The notes: a model not told the origin generated them from the letters alone. A stretch of DNA of 64,000 nt from Mycobacterium sp. Aquia_216 (GCF_026723865.1 NZ_CP113529.1:930001-994000); one strand, 5' to 3'. Positions 24,956-33,786 are shown, counted from the stretch's first letter. Numbers and translations: made by a program.

Positions 24956-26446
24956 ATGAGCAGGGGCCCCTGGCAACGCGCGCGCGGTATCAAGCAGATC
25001 ACCCGGGGTCTGGGCACCCTCGATCGCGAGTTGTTCGTCGCGGTGGCCGAAACTCCCACCCCGCTGCTCGACACGGTCATGCCGCCGCTGACCCGGGCAG
25101 CCGACCATTCCAAGCTGTGGTTCGTCATTGCCGGCGGATTGCTCGCGACAAGGAAGCCGTCCGTGCAGCGCGGCGCAACCCGTGGACTGGTGACGCTTGG
25201 TGTCACGAGCTTGTTCACCAACCAGGTCGCCAAGCGAATCCGCCCGCGCCCCCGCCCGCTCTACGACTCGGTGCCGGTGGTCAGAAGAGCCCACCGCCGC
25301 CCGACCTCCAACTCATTACCGTCGGGACACTCGGCCAGCGCCGCCGCGTTCGCCGTCGGCGTGGGTCTGGAGAATCCGCCACTGGGCTTCGGGCTGGCGC
25401 TGCTGGCCGGACTGGTCGGATTGTCGCGAGTGGCGACCGGCGCGCACTACCCCGGTGATGTCGTCGTCGGGTTGGGCATCGGCGCCGGGATCGCGGTCCT
25501 GGGTGGGCGGCTGGTCCCGCCGGTTGCGGAACCCGCTCTGCCACAGTCAGAACCGCTGCGCGTCGAGACGCCGGAACGGCCCGATGGTTCCGGAGTGGTG
25601 CTGGTGGTCAATCCGGCGTCGGGCAGCGGCACCGGGGCTCGCGTCATCGATCAGGTTCGTGCCGAGCTGCCGAAGGCGGAGATCGTGGCACTCGGTCCCG
25701 ACGACGACCCCGAGCAGGCGCTGCGCGATGCCGCCTCGCGGGCCGAGGTGCTCGCGGTGGGCGGGGGCGACGGCACGGTGTCCACCGCCGCGGCGGTCGC
25801 CGTCGACGCGGGGCTGCCGCTGGCGGTCTTTCCCGCCGGAACGCTCAACCACTTCGCGAAGGACATCGGCTGCGACACCGTGGGCAAGACCGTGCAGGCG
25901 ATCCGTCGCGGCAGCGTGGCGCGCGTTGATCTGGTGTGCCTCAACGAAGGTCGGATCGTGATCAACACCGCCAGCATCGGTGCGTATCCGGCTTTCGTAC
26001 AAAAGCGCGAAAAGCTGGAGAAACGCATCGGCAAGCCGCTCGCCGGGTTCTACGCGATGCTGCACACGCTGCGCAGCGACCAGCCCGTCCGCATCCGCTA
26101 CGACAACAAGACGCTGCTGACGTCGCTGTTCTTTCTCGGTAACTCGTTGTATCTGCCCAGCGGGTTCGCCCCGTCCCGACGCAGCCGCCTGGATGACGGT
26201 CTGATCGACGTGCGGATCCTCGAAACGGGTCGCCGGTTCGCCACGGCCAGGATTCTGACCGCGCTCGTCTTCGGACGGCTGCGGCGCAGCCCCCTCTACC
26301 ACGAGCTGCAGGTGCCCGAATTCAGCTTCTCGGCGGTCGACGCGCCGACGATCGTCGCCCATGACGGTGAGGTCGGCGACGAATACAGCGAAGCGAGCTT
26401 CACCGCGAAATACCGGATTCTGCCGGTGTTCCGCCCGCATCGCTGA
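24956..26446 (+). CDS. PAP2 phosphatase fused to a diacylglycerol-kinase-type lipid kinase
   Basis: The 496-aa protein joins two opposite lipid activities. Residues about 1-185 form a PAP2 membrane domain with KRIRPRPRP, NSLPSGHSAS and SRVATGAHYPGDV. Residues about 210-496 form a DAGK catalytic domain: VVLVVNPASGSGTG, VGGGDGTVSTAA (the GGDGT ATP loop) and FPAGTLNHFAKDIG. One domain removes phosphate from a lipid and the other adds it. Such fusions recur in actinobacteria; the substrate may be phosphatidic acid or isoprenoid lipids. It is convergent with the TetR gene. Confidence 0.86.
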   Translation: MSRGPWQRARGIKQITRGLGTLDRELFVAVAETPTPLLDTVMPPLTRAADHSKLWFVIAGGLLATRKPSVQRGATRGLVTLGVTSLFTNQVAKRIRPRPRPLYDSVPVVRRAHRRPTSNSLPSGHSASAAAFAVGVGLENPPLGFGLALLAGLVGLSRVATGAHYPGDVVVGLGIGAGIAVLGGRLVPPVAEPALPQSEPLRVETPERPDGSGVVLVVNPASGSGTGARVIDQVRAELPKAEIVALGPDDDPEQALRDAASRAEVLAVGGGDGTVSTAAAVAVDAGLPLAVFPAGTLNHFAKDIGCDTVGKTVQAIRRGSVARVDLVCLNEGRIVINTASIGAYPAFVQKREKLEKRIGKPLAGFYAMLHTLRSDQPVRIRYDNKTLLTSLFFLGNSLYLPSGFAPSRRSRLDDGLIDVRILETGRRFATARILTALVFGRLRRSPLYHELQVPEFSFSAVDAPTIVAHDGEVGDEYSEASFTAKYRILPVFRPHR

Positions 26447-26455
26447 ACAGCGGCG

Positions 26456-27181
26456 TTACGCGTCCGCCTGATCGGCCAAGCGGTCCAGCCATTCCGCGAG
26501 CATCGCCTTTTCGCCCGGCGTCAGCGCGCCATTAGTGCTGCCGCGCAACGACTCTCGTAGCGCGACTGCCCGTCCCGGAAGATCCGAAGGGGCCGCCTGC
26601 CGGAAGCCGTCGGTCGCTATCGCGGCGATGGCGTTCTCCCGGGTGATGGTCGACAGCTCCAGGTCGCGTCCCTCCGGTGGTATGCGAATCTGGGCCAGCA
26701 CGTAACCCGCCGCCGCGGCATGCACGTACTCCACGGCACGCTTGACGCTCATCTTGAGCAGGCCGTGATCACCGATTCGCCCGATCAACCCGTGCAGGAT
26801 CTCCAGCGATTCGCGGGCCAGTGCCGGCATCTTGCCGGGGCGCGGCTGGACATACGCGAGGATGTAGCAATCGGGGTAGGTGAGGCCGAAATCGACGTGC
26901 AGATCCCACGAGTCGCGGAAGTCCTGCACGGGGTCGTCGGTAATGACGGCCCGCCTCTTGTCCTGTAGGTAGCTCTGCAACACGTGGCCTGTGACCGCAT
27001 CGAGCAACCCTTGCTTGTCGCCGAATTGCCGATAGATCGTCGGCGGCTGCACGCCCGCCGCCGACGCGACGGCCCTGGTAGAGACGGCGTCGACGCCGCC
27101 GGACACCAACAGCCCGGCTGCGGCTTCCAGTACCTTCTCGGCCGCTTCGGCGCCGGTGGTACGCGTTCGGCGACTATCCAT
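26456..27181 (-). CDS. TetR-family transcriptional regulator
   Basis: The 241-aa protein has the TetR DNA-binding domain at about residues 12-60: AAEKVLEAAAGLLVSGG, VSTRAVASAAGVQPPTIYRQ and FGDKQGLL. Its own start (ATG 27181) lies 4 bp from a TAACAA-type half site. A full TTGTTA-N7-TAACAA palindrome lies upstream of the divergent GMC oxidoreductase. It therefore probably represses that gene and itself until a ligand, perhaps an alcohol or the oxidoreductase substrate, binds. Confidence 0.87.
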   Translation of the reverse strand: MDSRRTRTTGAEAAEKVLEAAAGLLVSGGVDAVSTRAVASAAGVQPPTIYRQFGDKQGLLDAVTGHVLQSYLQDKRRAVITDDPVQDFRDSWDLHVDFGLTYPDCYILAYVQPRPGKMPALARESLEILHGLIGRIGDHGLLKMSVKRAVEYVHAAAAGYVLAQIRIPPEGRDLELSTITRENAIAAIATDGFRQAAPSDLPGRAVALRESLRGSTNGALTPGEKAMLAEWLDRLADQADA

Positions 27182-27184
27182 GTT

Positions 27185-27258
27185 TTCAACGATAACAAAT
27201 TCGACGTTGCGGTGTTAGCAATCAATGATACCGTGTCTGTTGTTATCACTGTTAACAA
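27185..27258. promoter_or_regulatory. TetR operators TTGTTA-N7-TAACAA and a related partial site
   Basis: TTGTTATCACTGTTAACAA (27240-27258) has perfect 6-bp arms. TCAACGATAACAA at 27186-27198 repeats one arm in the same form near the regulator start. The pair flanks the divergent promoters of the TetR and GMC genes. Confidence 0.55.
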
Positions 27259-27278
27259 TAGACGTAAAGGAAGCCTCC

Positions 27279-28808
27279 ATGTCGTCAGCATCGAATCCGT
27301 CGAGCTCCTACGACGTCGTCGTCGTGGGCGCCGGCGTCGCCGGATGTGTGATCGCCAGCCGACTCTCGGCGCAGCCCGGCATCCGGGTGTTGCTCCTGGA
27401 AGCCGGCGGCGCGACCCCACCTGCCGCCAGTGCCACCCCGCAGCTGTGGCCCACGATGATCGGCGGTCCGGCCGACTGGGGTGACTCGACGACCGTGCAG
27501 GCGGCCACCGGGTCGTCAATCCGGCTGGTCCGGGGTCGGGGCATCGGCGGGTCGTCGTCCACCAATGCCATGATGTTCGTCCGCGGACATCGGTCCAGTT
27601 ATGCCGCGTGGGAGAACGTCGGCGCCAAGAGCTGGGGGTTCGACGACCTGTTGCCCTACTTCAAGCGCAGCGAAACCGCTGTAGGCGGCGATCCGGCACT
27701 GCGCGGCGATAGCGGCCCGATGAGGATCGCCGAGATCGATCCGCTGCATCCCGTTATCGCCGCCGGCCTGGATGCCGCCGTGCAGTGCGGGTACCGCAGG
27801 GCCACCGACATCGGCGGGGGACTGGAGGTCGGCTTCGGACCGGCCTTCCTGAACATCGTCGACGGGAAACGGCTCAGCGCCGCGGACGCATATCTGTTGC
27901 CGGTGTTGGGCCGGCCGAACCTCGACTTCGTCGCCGACGCCACGGTGCACCGGCTGCGGATCGAGAACGGCCGCTGCACCGGCGTGGAATACAGCACGGG
28001 CGGCGGGACGTCGATGTCGGTCGCCCGCTCGGGTGAAGTGGTGTTGGCCGCGGGCACGATTGGCTCGGCTCAGTTGCTGATGCTGTCGGGAGTTGGCCCG
28101 GCGCAACACCTTCGGGACGTCGGCGTCGGGGTCACCCTCGACCTGCCCGGCGTGGGTTCTAATTTTCACGACCACGTCATGGCGCCGGTGGTGTACAGCG
28201 CTGCCCGGCCGCTACCGCCGAGCCGCAGCGGTCACGGCGAGGCGATGGGTTTGATCCAGACCGAGCACGCGGGCGACGGCCCCGACGCGCAACTGCTGTT
28301 CATCGATTCCACCGGCATCGGCTTGCCGGGCGACGACGGCAGCGTGATCGGCTACGTGATCGCGGCTTCGGTGATGCTGCCGTACAGCCGCGGCAGCGTG
28401 CGGCTGTCGAAGCCGAACGCCGGCGTGCTGCCGATCGTCGACCCGAACTACTTCGGCGACGAGCGCGACCTGGGCACGCTGGTCGCCGCCCTGCGGGTGG
28501 CCCAAAAGATCGGCGCGGCAAGTGCTTACGACTCGTGGCGTGACGCGGAAGTCGCACCCGGACGCGACGCCGATGACGATGCCTTGCGCATCTTCGTGAA
28601 GGCGGCATATCAGTCGTACTTCCACCCGGTGGGAACGTGCGCGATGGGCGATACGGATATGTCGGTCGTCGACAGTGAATTGCGGGTCCATGGCGTCAGC
28701 GGCCTGCGGGTCGCCGACGGATCCGTCATGCCCTCGGTTCCGTCGGCCAACACCGCCGCGACGGTCTATGCGATCGCCGAGCGGGCCTCTGAACTCATCG
28801 GTGGATGA
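27279..28808 (+). CDS. GMC-family FAD oxidoreductase
   Basis: The 509-aa protein starts at ATG 27279, with AAAGGAAG 7 nt upstream. It has the FAD dinucleotide loop VVVVGAGVAGCVIASRLS, the GMC signature GIGGSSSTNAMMFVRGH, GEVVLAAGTIGSAQLLMLSG (second GMC signature) and the C-terminal active site YFHPVGTCAMG with His, then PSANTAATVYAIAERA. These enzymes oxidise alcohols, choline or sugars, using oxygen or another acceptor. Substrate is not evident. It is divergent from, and probably repressed by, the TetR gene. Confidence 0.88.
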   Translation: MSSASNPSSSYDVVVVGAGVAGCVIASRLSAQPGIRVLLLEAGGATPPAASATPQLWPTMIGGPADWGDSTTVQAATGSSIRLVRGRGIGGSSSTNAMMFVRGHRSSYAAWENVGAKSWGFDDLLPYFKRSETAVGGDPALRGDSGPMRIAEIDPLHPVIAAGLDAAVQCGYRRATDIGGGLEVGFGPAFLNIVDGKRLSAADAYLLPVLGRPNLDFVADATVHRLRIENGRCTGVEYSTGGGTSMSVARSGEVVLAAGTIGSAQLLMLSGVGPAQHLRDVGVGVTLDLPGVGSNFHDHVMAPVVYSAARPLPPSRSGHGEAMGLIQTEHAGDGPDAQLLFIDSTGIGLPGDDGSVIGYVIAASVMLPYSRGSVRLSKPNAGVLPIVDPNYFGDERDLGTLVAALRVAQKIGAASAYDSWRDAEVAPGRDADDDALRIFVKAAYQSYFHPVGTCAMGDTDMSVVDSELRVHGVSGLRVADGSVMPSVPSANTAATVYAIAERASELIGG

Positions 28809-28937
28809 TCGGCGGGTGAGGCCGCCGTTTGGCCAGTGCGGGCGATCACCCGGCCGCCGCGACGGTGCGCGCTGGCACCTCATCGTCCAGCTGCACGGGC
28901 GCTGGATCTGCGAACTGTTCGTCGGCCGCCCGAAGAC

Positions 28938-29738
28938 TCAGCCGATGCGCGAATTGCCGTCTGTCCGCTGGCTTACCGCGTCGGCCCCCAGGTATGCGTC
29001 GGCCCAGGCGCCGATGATCCGGCCGGCGCGGTGAGCTTGGCCGCGGGCGGTGAGTAGGTGATCGGAGCCCTCGAGCGAGACGAAGCTGCGGGGGTGGCGG
29101 GCCAAGCGGAAGATCTCGCTCGCGTTCTCGATGCCGACCGTGTTGTCGGTGGGCGAGTGCAGGATCAGCAGCGGCAGCCGCAAGCTCTTGATCTTGTCGT
29201 GCAGGTGCGCCGCGCGGACATCCTCGACGAAGGCGCGCTTGAGGGTCAGCTTGCGCCCCCCGACCAGCCACTCGACGCTGCCCTCCGACAAGCAGCGGTC
29301 GACCACTGCGTCGTAATGCTTTTCGACATGGCTGGGGTCAAACGGCGCCGCGACCGTGACGACCGACCGCACGCCCGGCGACCGCATCGCCGCGGCGATC
29401 ACCGCGGCGCCACCCCAAGAGTGCCCGACCAGGATGTCGGCCGGCGTCCCGCGGTCGACCATGAACTCGCAAGCCTGGACGACGTCGTCGACCTTGACGG
29501 TGAACGACCCGTCACCCCAGTTCCCGTCGGATCCACCGAGACCCAGCGCGTCGAAGCGCAGCATCCCGATTCCGTCGGCGGCGAGCTGCTTGCAGATGCG
29601 GGCCGCGGCCGGACAGTCCTTGCCGAGGGTGAAGCCGTGCGCAAACACCCCCCAACCGCGCACCTCCGTCTGCGGGATCTCGACGATCCCGGCCAGTTTC
29701 GCGCCCGTGGAGCTTTGGAACGTGACACGTTCGCCCAT
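28938..29738 (-). CDS. Alpha/beta-hydrolase, acyl-peptidase/esterase-like
   Basis: The 266-aa protein shows the oxyanion strand WGVFAHGFTLGKD, FDALGLGGSDG, the nucleophile GHSWGGAAV (Ser near 124), the acid site LILHSPTDNTVG and the catalytic His in EGSDHLLT. The complete triad argues for an active serine hydrolase. The family includes small esterases often fused to or paired with OsmC. No partner is nearby: the 131 bp before it and 116 bp after it hold no gene. Start ATG 29738 (MGERVTFQS). Confidence 0.83.
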   Translation of the reverse strand: MGERVTFQSSTGAKLAGIVEIPQTEVRGWGVFAHGFTLGKDCPAAARICKQLAADGIGMLRFDALGLGGSDGNWGDGSFTVKVDDVVQACEFMVDRGTPADILVGHSWGGAAVIAAAMRSPGVRSVVTVAAPFDPSHVEKHYDAVVDRCLSEGSVEWLVGGRKLTLKRAFVEDVRAAHLHDKIKSLRLPLLILHSPTDNTVGIENASEIFRLARHPRSFVSLEGSDHLLTARGQAHRAGRIIGAWADAYLGADAVSQRTDGNSRIG

Positions 29739-29854
29739 AGTGGAGATCTAACCTGTCCCGGGTCGCCACCGTAAGGTCAGGCGGCCCCACCGTCGGAGTA
29801 GCCCGCTGGACGAAACGACGAGAATATGCTGCGAGCTCGGCTTAGGATTTGCTC

Positions 29855-30223
29855 ATGCCGCTCGCGGCCGGCCAAGAGTTCGCGGGATACACCATCCTGC
29901 AGGTGCTCGGTGCCGGTGCGATGGGCACCGTGTACCTGCACCCGCGGTTGCCGCGCCAAGACGCGCTGACGGTGCTTTCGGTCGACCCGGCCACCGACCC
30001 GCAGTACCAAACCCGGTTCCTGTGCCTGTTCTGGCTTTCCACTACCACCCAGGTCTTCACCAGCCTGATCCATGCGCCCGACGGCGTCGCGGTCCGCGGA
30101 GGCAAAACCATCCAGATTGCCGACGTGTATGAATCAGGCGCGTCAGCAGCGTTATTCACCATTCTTCTTACCGGGATCATGGCGCTGATCCGGCTTTACA
30201 GCCGTCAGCCATCGCCTCGCTGA
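29855..30223 (+). pseudogene. Truncated Ser/Thr protein kinase (PknF-like N-lobe only)
   Basis: The 122-aa ORF from ATG 29855 (after AGGA) opens with [20 protein letters not shown] and [20 protein letters not shown]. This is clearly the start and glycine loop of a PknF/PknI-type receptor kinase. Residues missing between Y-L and H-P-R indicate a small deletion. The invariant kinase Lys in the A-x-K-V-L strand is Thr (DALTVL). After residue about 57 the kinase match ends, and an unrelated tail with one membrane-like helix ([17 protein letters not shown]) follows. All catalytic-loop motifs are absent. It is a decayed kinase, possibly fused to another membrane-protein remnant. Confidence 0.72.
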
Positions 30224-30409
30224 TCCCCTTGGCGCGCGGCAGTATTCGCGCTACCTACCTGTGACGCCGTCGTAACGTCACCATTTGGAAACGGCGCGGT
30301 GCGGCGCGCGTCGTGTTCTACACGCGCCACTAAGAATGGGGTCGTCGTCGAGGAGCGACGTGAACACGGCTATGTGGTTCTGCTGCGCGAATGAAGGAGT
30401 TGGACGTTG

Positions 30410-30937
30410 ATGACGATCTTCGATCGATTCAACATCGGTGTTGTTGCTAGCGCTGGATTATGCGGTGCCGCCATAGCGTTGAGCCCGGACGCTGCAGCCG
30501 TCCCACATATGACAGGTGGCGGGGCATGCATGTACGGGCAGGCCGGCGAGGCCGGCGCCGCCCCGGCAGCCGGCGGACCGGTGGGTGCCGCGGGAGCAGC
30601 GGCAGCACCGTGCGCCGCCCCGTTGACCGACATGGCGGGCATTCCAATGGTGGTGCCCGGTCCGGGAATTGTTCCGGTTCCGGCGGGCGCACCGCTGATT
30701 GCGCTCGGGCCTCCGGTGCCTGTGGTTCCCCCCTTGCCGTTGGGCGCTCCGATTGGTGCTCCGTTGCCGCTGGGGGCTCCGCTGGTTGCCCTTGGTGGGG
30801 TCGCGGATGGCATTCCCGTTGCGCCACTGATCGACATGTCCGGCGTGAAGGACGCGCCGACCGGTCCGGCGCCGACCGGTGGGCCGGTCGCCGGGCAGCC
30901 GGTTTCCCCAGGTCCGTCGCCGGTGCACGGGGGCTGA
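30410..30937 (+). CDS. Exported Pro/Ala/Gly-rich protein
   Basis: The 175-aa protein starts at ATG 30410, 10 nt after GAAGGAG. A signal-like segment (GVVASAGLCGAAIALSP, cleavage near AAAVP) is followed by a low-complexity mature part with two Cys (GGACMYG; APCAAPL) and short repeats such as PLPLGAPIGAPLPLGAPL. Such small exported repeat proteins are common in mycobacteria; none with known function can be matched. It has its own terminator at 30953-30993. The 183 bp upstream contain the inverted repeat GTGACG-N9-CGTCAC at 30261-30281. Confidence 0.65.
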   Translation: MTIFDRFNIGVVASAGLCGAAIALSPDAAAVPHMTGGGACMYGQAGEAGAAPAAGGPVGAAGAAAAPCAAPLTDMAGIPMVVPGPGIVPVPAGAPLIALGPPVPVVPPLPLGAPIGAPLPLGAPLVALGGVADGIPVAPLIDMSGVKDAPTGPAPTGGPVAGQPVSPGPSPVHGG

Positions 30938-30952
30938 TCACCGATCGAATTG

Positions 30953-30993
30953 AATGACCCGCCGGGTTTACACCTGGCGGGTCATTTTTGTTG
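30953..30993 (+). terminator. Intrinsic terminator with U-tract
   Basis: AATGACCCGCC pairs with GGCGGGTCATT (11-bp stem) around a 12-nt loop, followed by a T-rich run (TTTTTGTTG). This is a textbook rho-independent terminator, unusual in being so canonical for a mycobacterium, and ends the exported protein transcript. Confidence 0.85.
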
Positions 30994-31080
30994 TAGCAGA
31001 GCGCATCTGATCATGCCGAACTCGACGTCAGTAAAGGGGCGCGCGACAAACGTCAGCAAAGAGGTTGCACGACAATGGTA

Positions 31081-31941
31081 TTACGACGAGGGCAATTCGT
31101 TAGTGCTCTCTCGCACGATCACCGGGTCGCCGACGTTGACCTTGTTGTAGTACCACTCGGCGTCCTCGGGGCTCAGGCTGATGCAGCCGTGGCTGACATT
31201 TTCCAGCCCGAGCGAATTGACAGCCCAGGGAGCTGAGTGCACGAAAAGGCCATGGTTGGTGATGCGGACGGCGTAGTCGACCGTCACGAGATAACCGTCG
31301 GGATCGTCGACGGGGATGCCGACGCTGCTCGAATCCATCTGAACCGAGCGTTCTTTGGACAGAACCGTGTACGAGCCGACCGGGGTCGGGTACTCGGGTC
31401 TACCCAACGAGGACGGCAGCACGCCTTGTTGGCCGAAGTGCGGGCGGTGGTGCGGCGCCGGCAGTGACGACGGCGGGCCTGTCTCGACTCCGTCGATGCT
31501 TACGGTGAAGGTGTGCTCGGAGATGCTGGCAATACCGATGACGGCGGGGCCCGTTTTGATCTCCGTGGGCTGGCCTTCCACCGTCAGTGCGATCGTGGTG
31601 TGCGCCGGCCAGTATCGGTCGGGAGTCCACTGCACCACTTTGTTGTCGAGCCATTCGTACTTGCCGGTCATCGCGGGCGTCGAGGTGATCCCCAGCGCAC
31701 GCTCGGCCGCATGCCGGTCGGCGACGGGTGCGCGGAAGTTCACCACGACGGGGTGTGCCACGCCCACCGTTTGGCCGCGGGTTGGCAGCATCGACGCGAT
31801 CGGAAACGGGTTCGACTGGCTCGCCGCCGCCAGGCTCACGTCGGCCGGCACCGGGACCGGCAGATTGACGACGGCGGTCCCCGCGATCACGCTCGCGCCG
31901 ATTCCGATGACAGCAACGGCACATCGAATATCCGCGCGCAT
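31081..31941 (-). CDS. L,D-transpeptidase (YkuD/Ldt)
   Basis: The 286-aa exported protein starts at ATG 31941, with AAAAAGGA upstream. A membrane-signal segment (CAVAVIGIGASVIAGTAV) has no lipobox Cys. An Ig-like domain (about 55-150) precedes the YkuD domain with TPVGSYTVLSKE, the conserved H in FVHSAPWAV and the active-site SHGCISLSPEDAEWYY. L,D-transpeptidases make 3-3 cross-links in mycobacterial peptidoglycan and resist most beta-lactams except carbapenems. It is one of several Ldt paralogues expected per genome; which one is not certain. Confidence 0.87.
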   Translation of the reverse strand: MRADIRCAVAVIGIGASVIAGTAVVNLPVPVPADVSLAAASQSNPFPIASMLPTRGQTVGVAHPVVVNFRAPVADRHAAERALGITSTPAMTGKYEWLDNKVVQWTPDRYWPAHTTIALTVEGQPTEIKTGPAVIGIASISEHTFTVSIDGVETGPPSSLPAPHHRPHFGQQGVLPSSLGRPEYPTPVGSYTVLSKERSVQMDSSSVGIPVDDPDGYLVTVDYAVRITNHGLFVHSAPWAVNSLGLENVSHGCISLSPEDAEWYYNKVNVGDPVIVRESTNELPSS

Positions 31942-32122
31942 AGCCCCAATTCCTTTTTAACTGACAGAGTTGCAATAGAGATGGTAAATGGCCGCTGAGC
32001 TGCGGAAGCGCAAGGGCGCGTGATCAATTGATCAAGTATCGGTCACGATTTGGCAACGGCGAGGCGTTCTGTCAACGTGATGTCGGGCCGTGGTCGAGGG
32101 CAGCCAAGAAAAGGAGAGCGGT

Positions 32123-32764
32123 GTGGCCGCACGTTGGGTTCGAGGGGTTGGGCTGGCCGGTGCCGCGATGACGTGCGCGGTTTCCTTCGCGGGTACAGCC
32201 CTGGCGGCGCCGCCTCCCGCGCCGGGAATCCTGGTCAGCGATGGAATCACCAAGTGCACAACGGGTTTCGCCGCCCAAGGCAACGACGGTAGCTACTACC
32301 TGTTCACCAGCGGGCATTGCGACCACGCTGCGCCCTTCACCTACGACGAGAACGTCCCGCTCGGACACATCACCAGCAGCGAGGTGCTAGGCGACCTCAA
32401 AGACGCCGCGATCATCCGTCTTGACCCGGGCGTCGGTGCTCCGGGCGGTGATGTCGCGGGCCAACGCGTCCGGGGTGCCTTGAGTGCTTCCCAGATCAAG
32501 GCCGGCATGCCGTTCTGCAAGCTCGGTGCAATGACGGGGGAGACTTGCGGCACCGTCAAGAGCATTGACGGCGAAGTCATCGAAGCCAACGTGTTCGCCC
32601 AGCCAGGCGACAGTGGTGGTCCGGGTTATGTGAAGAACGCCGACGGCACCGTGACCGCGGTCGGCCTGGTGATGTCCACATCGCTCGCGGGTGACCCCAA
32701 CATCACTTACTTCGTACTGGTGCAGCCTCTGCTCGGCAGGTGGGGTGTGCACATACTCCCGTAG
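32123..32764 (+). CDS. Secreted S1-family (chymotrypsin-like) serine protease
   Basis: The 213-aa precursor starts at GTG 32123, 7 nt after AAAAGGAG. A Sec signal ends near TALAAPPP. The mature domain has the triad: His in FTSGHCDH, Asp in LGDLKDAAIIRLD, Ser in QPGDSGGPGYV, plus Cys pairs around them (CTTGF..GHC; CKLG..TCG). The size is that of streptogrisin-like proteases without a pro-domain. It is probably active outside the cell. It is divergent from the L,D-transpeptidase with 181 bp between starts. Confidence 0.84.
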   Translation: MAARWVRGVGLAGAAMTCAVSFAGTALAAPPPAPGILVSDGITKCTTGFAAQGNDGSYYLFTSGHCDHAAPFTYDENVPLGHITSSEVLGDLKDAAIIRLDPGVGAPGGDVAGQRVRGALSASQIKAGMPFCKLGAMTGETCGTVKSIDGEVIEANVFAQPGDSGGPGYVKNADGTVTAVGLVMSTSLAGDPNITYFVLVQPLLGRWGVHILP

Positions 32765-32773
32765 GCCAGATTG

Positions 32774-33577
32774 TCAGTGGATGCGCGCGCTGCCGCCGAG
32801 GCCGATCTCTAGCACGCTTCCGGTGATGACCCCGGGGTCGGTGACCAGATACAGCACTCCGCGACTGACGTCCTCGGGTTGCAGCCAGGGTTGAGGTATC
32901 GGGTTGGCTTTCATCATCCGGCGCACCAGATCGTCGGGGATGTCGTCGCCGCCGGCGGGCTGCACCATCGGTGTCTGAGTCGTCGTCGGGCAGACGACGT
33001 TGATCGTGATGCCGTCCTTGGCGACCTCCAGGGCGGCGGACTTCGCCAGGCCGATGACGCCCCACTTGGTGGCGTTGTATGCGGCCAGCTCGGGGATGCC
33101 CATCCGGCCACCCATCGAGGACGTCACGACGATCCTGCCGAAACGCTGCTGCCGCATCACCGGAATGGCCGCCCGCAGGGTGTGAAATGCGCCGGTCAAA
33201 TTGGTGTCGATCAGTTGTCGCCACACCACGTCGCTGACGTCTTCCAGTAGCCCGGTGCTGACGATTCCGGCGTTGGCCAACACGATGTCGAGGCTGCCCA
33301 GGTCGGCGACCGTCTGTGTGATCGCGTCGCGCACCGCGGCCGAATCGCGCACGTCCAGGGTGAGCGGCACGCAACGCCGACCCAGCGCTTCAACCAGTTT
33401 CGCCGTATCCCGCAAGTCGTCCTCGGTGCCCAGGGGGTAGGTCAGGTCCGTCATCGCATCCGGGGCATCGGCGGCCACGATGTCGGCTCCTTCGGCCGCT
33501 AACGCCAGTGCGTGTGCACGCCCCTGTCCTCGAGCTCCGCCGGTAATCAAGGCCACGCGTCCATCCAAAGCACCCAT
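32774..33577 (-). CDS. SDR-family oxidoreductase, mycofactocin-associated type
   Basis: The 267-aa protein is a classical short-chain dehydrogenase: ITGGARGQGRAHALALAAEG (NAD loop), AADAPDAM, NAG, VTSSMGG and the YNATK active site. The G-A-R-G-Q-G-R-A-H start and an extra loop after the second strand (LTYPLGTEDDLRDT) mark the mycobacterial SDR group that keeps NAD tightly bound and depends on mycofactocin for re-oxidation. Alcohol or hydroxysteroid substrates are likely. It is convergent with the protease gene with 9 bp between stops. Confidence 0.85.
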   Translation of the reverse strand: MGALDGRVALITGGARGQGRAHALALAAEGADIVAADAPDAMTDLTYPLGTEDDLRDTAKLVEALGRRCVPLTLDVRDSAAVRDAITQTVADLGSLDIVLANAGIVSTGLLEDVSDVVWRQLIDTNLTGAFHTLRAAIPVMRQQRFGRIVVTSSMGGRMGIPELAAYNATKWGVIGLAKSAALEVAKDGITINVVCPTTTQTPMVQPAGGDDIPDDLVRRMMKANPIPQPWLQPEDVSRGVLYLVTDPGVITGSVLEIGLGGSARIH

Positions 33578-33712
33578 GGGCGTAAAGCTACCAGCGGGTT
33601 ATACCCTCAGCGGCAGGCTGGGTGTTGTTACGAAATCAATTGCTGTGGGCCATATTTCGGCGCTACGCCGACGCAGAAGGCCGAATCTGACCATGCGACC
33701 AGCAGTTCATCG

Positions 33713-33786
33713 TGGAGCCGATGACGGGAATCGAACCCGCGTATTCAGCTTGGGAAGCTGATGTTCTGCCATTGAACTACATCGGC
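33713..33786 (-). tRNA. tRNA-Gly (anticodon CCC), CCA encoded
   Basis: Reverse-strand sequence folds as a tRNA: acceptor GCCGATG with CATCGGC, D-arm GTAGTTCAATGGCAGAAC, anticodon stem TCAGC/GCTGA with loop TTCCCAA (anticodon CCC, reads GGG), and T-arm GCGGGTTCGATTCCCGT. The discriminator T and an encoded CCA end at 33713. In M. tuberculosis, from memory, a tRNA-Gly lies near Rv0320 as here. It forms the right edge of the accessory block. Confidence 0.93.

Noticed and set aside
28807..28937. Short open frames after the GMC gene
   Set aside because: No ribosome site, conserved motif or family likeness; most likely untranslated.
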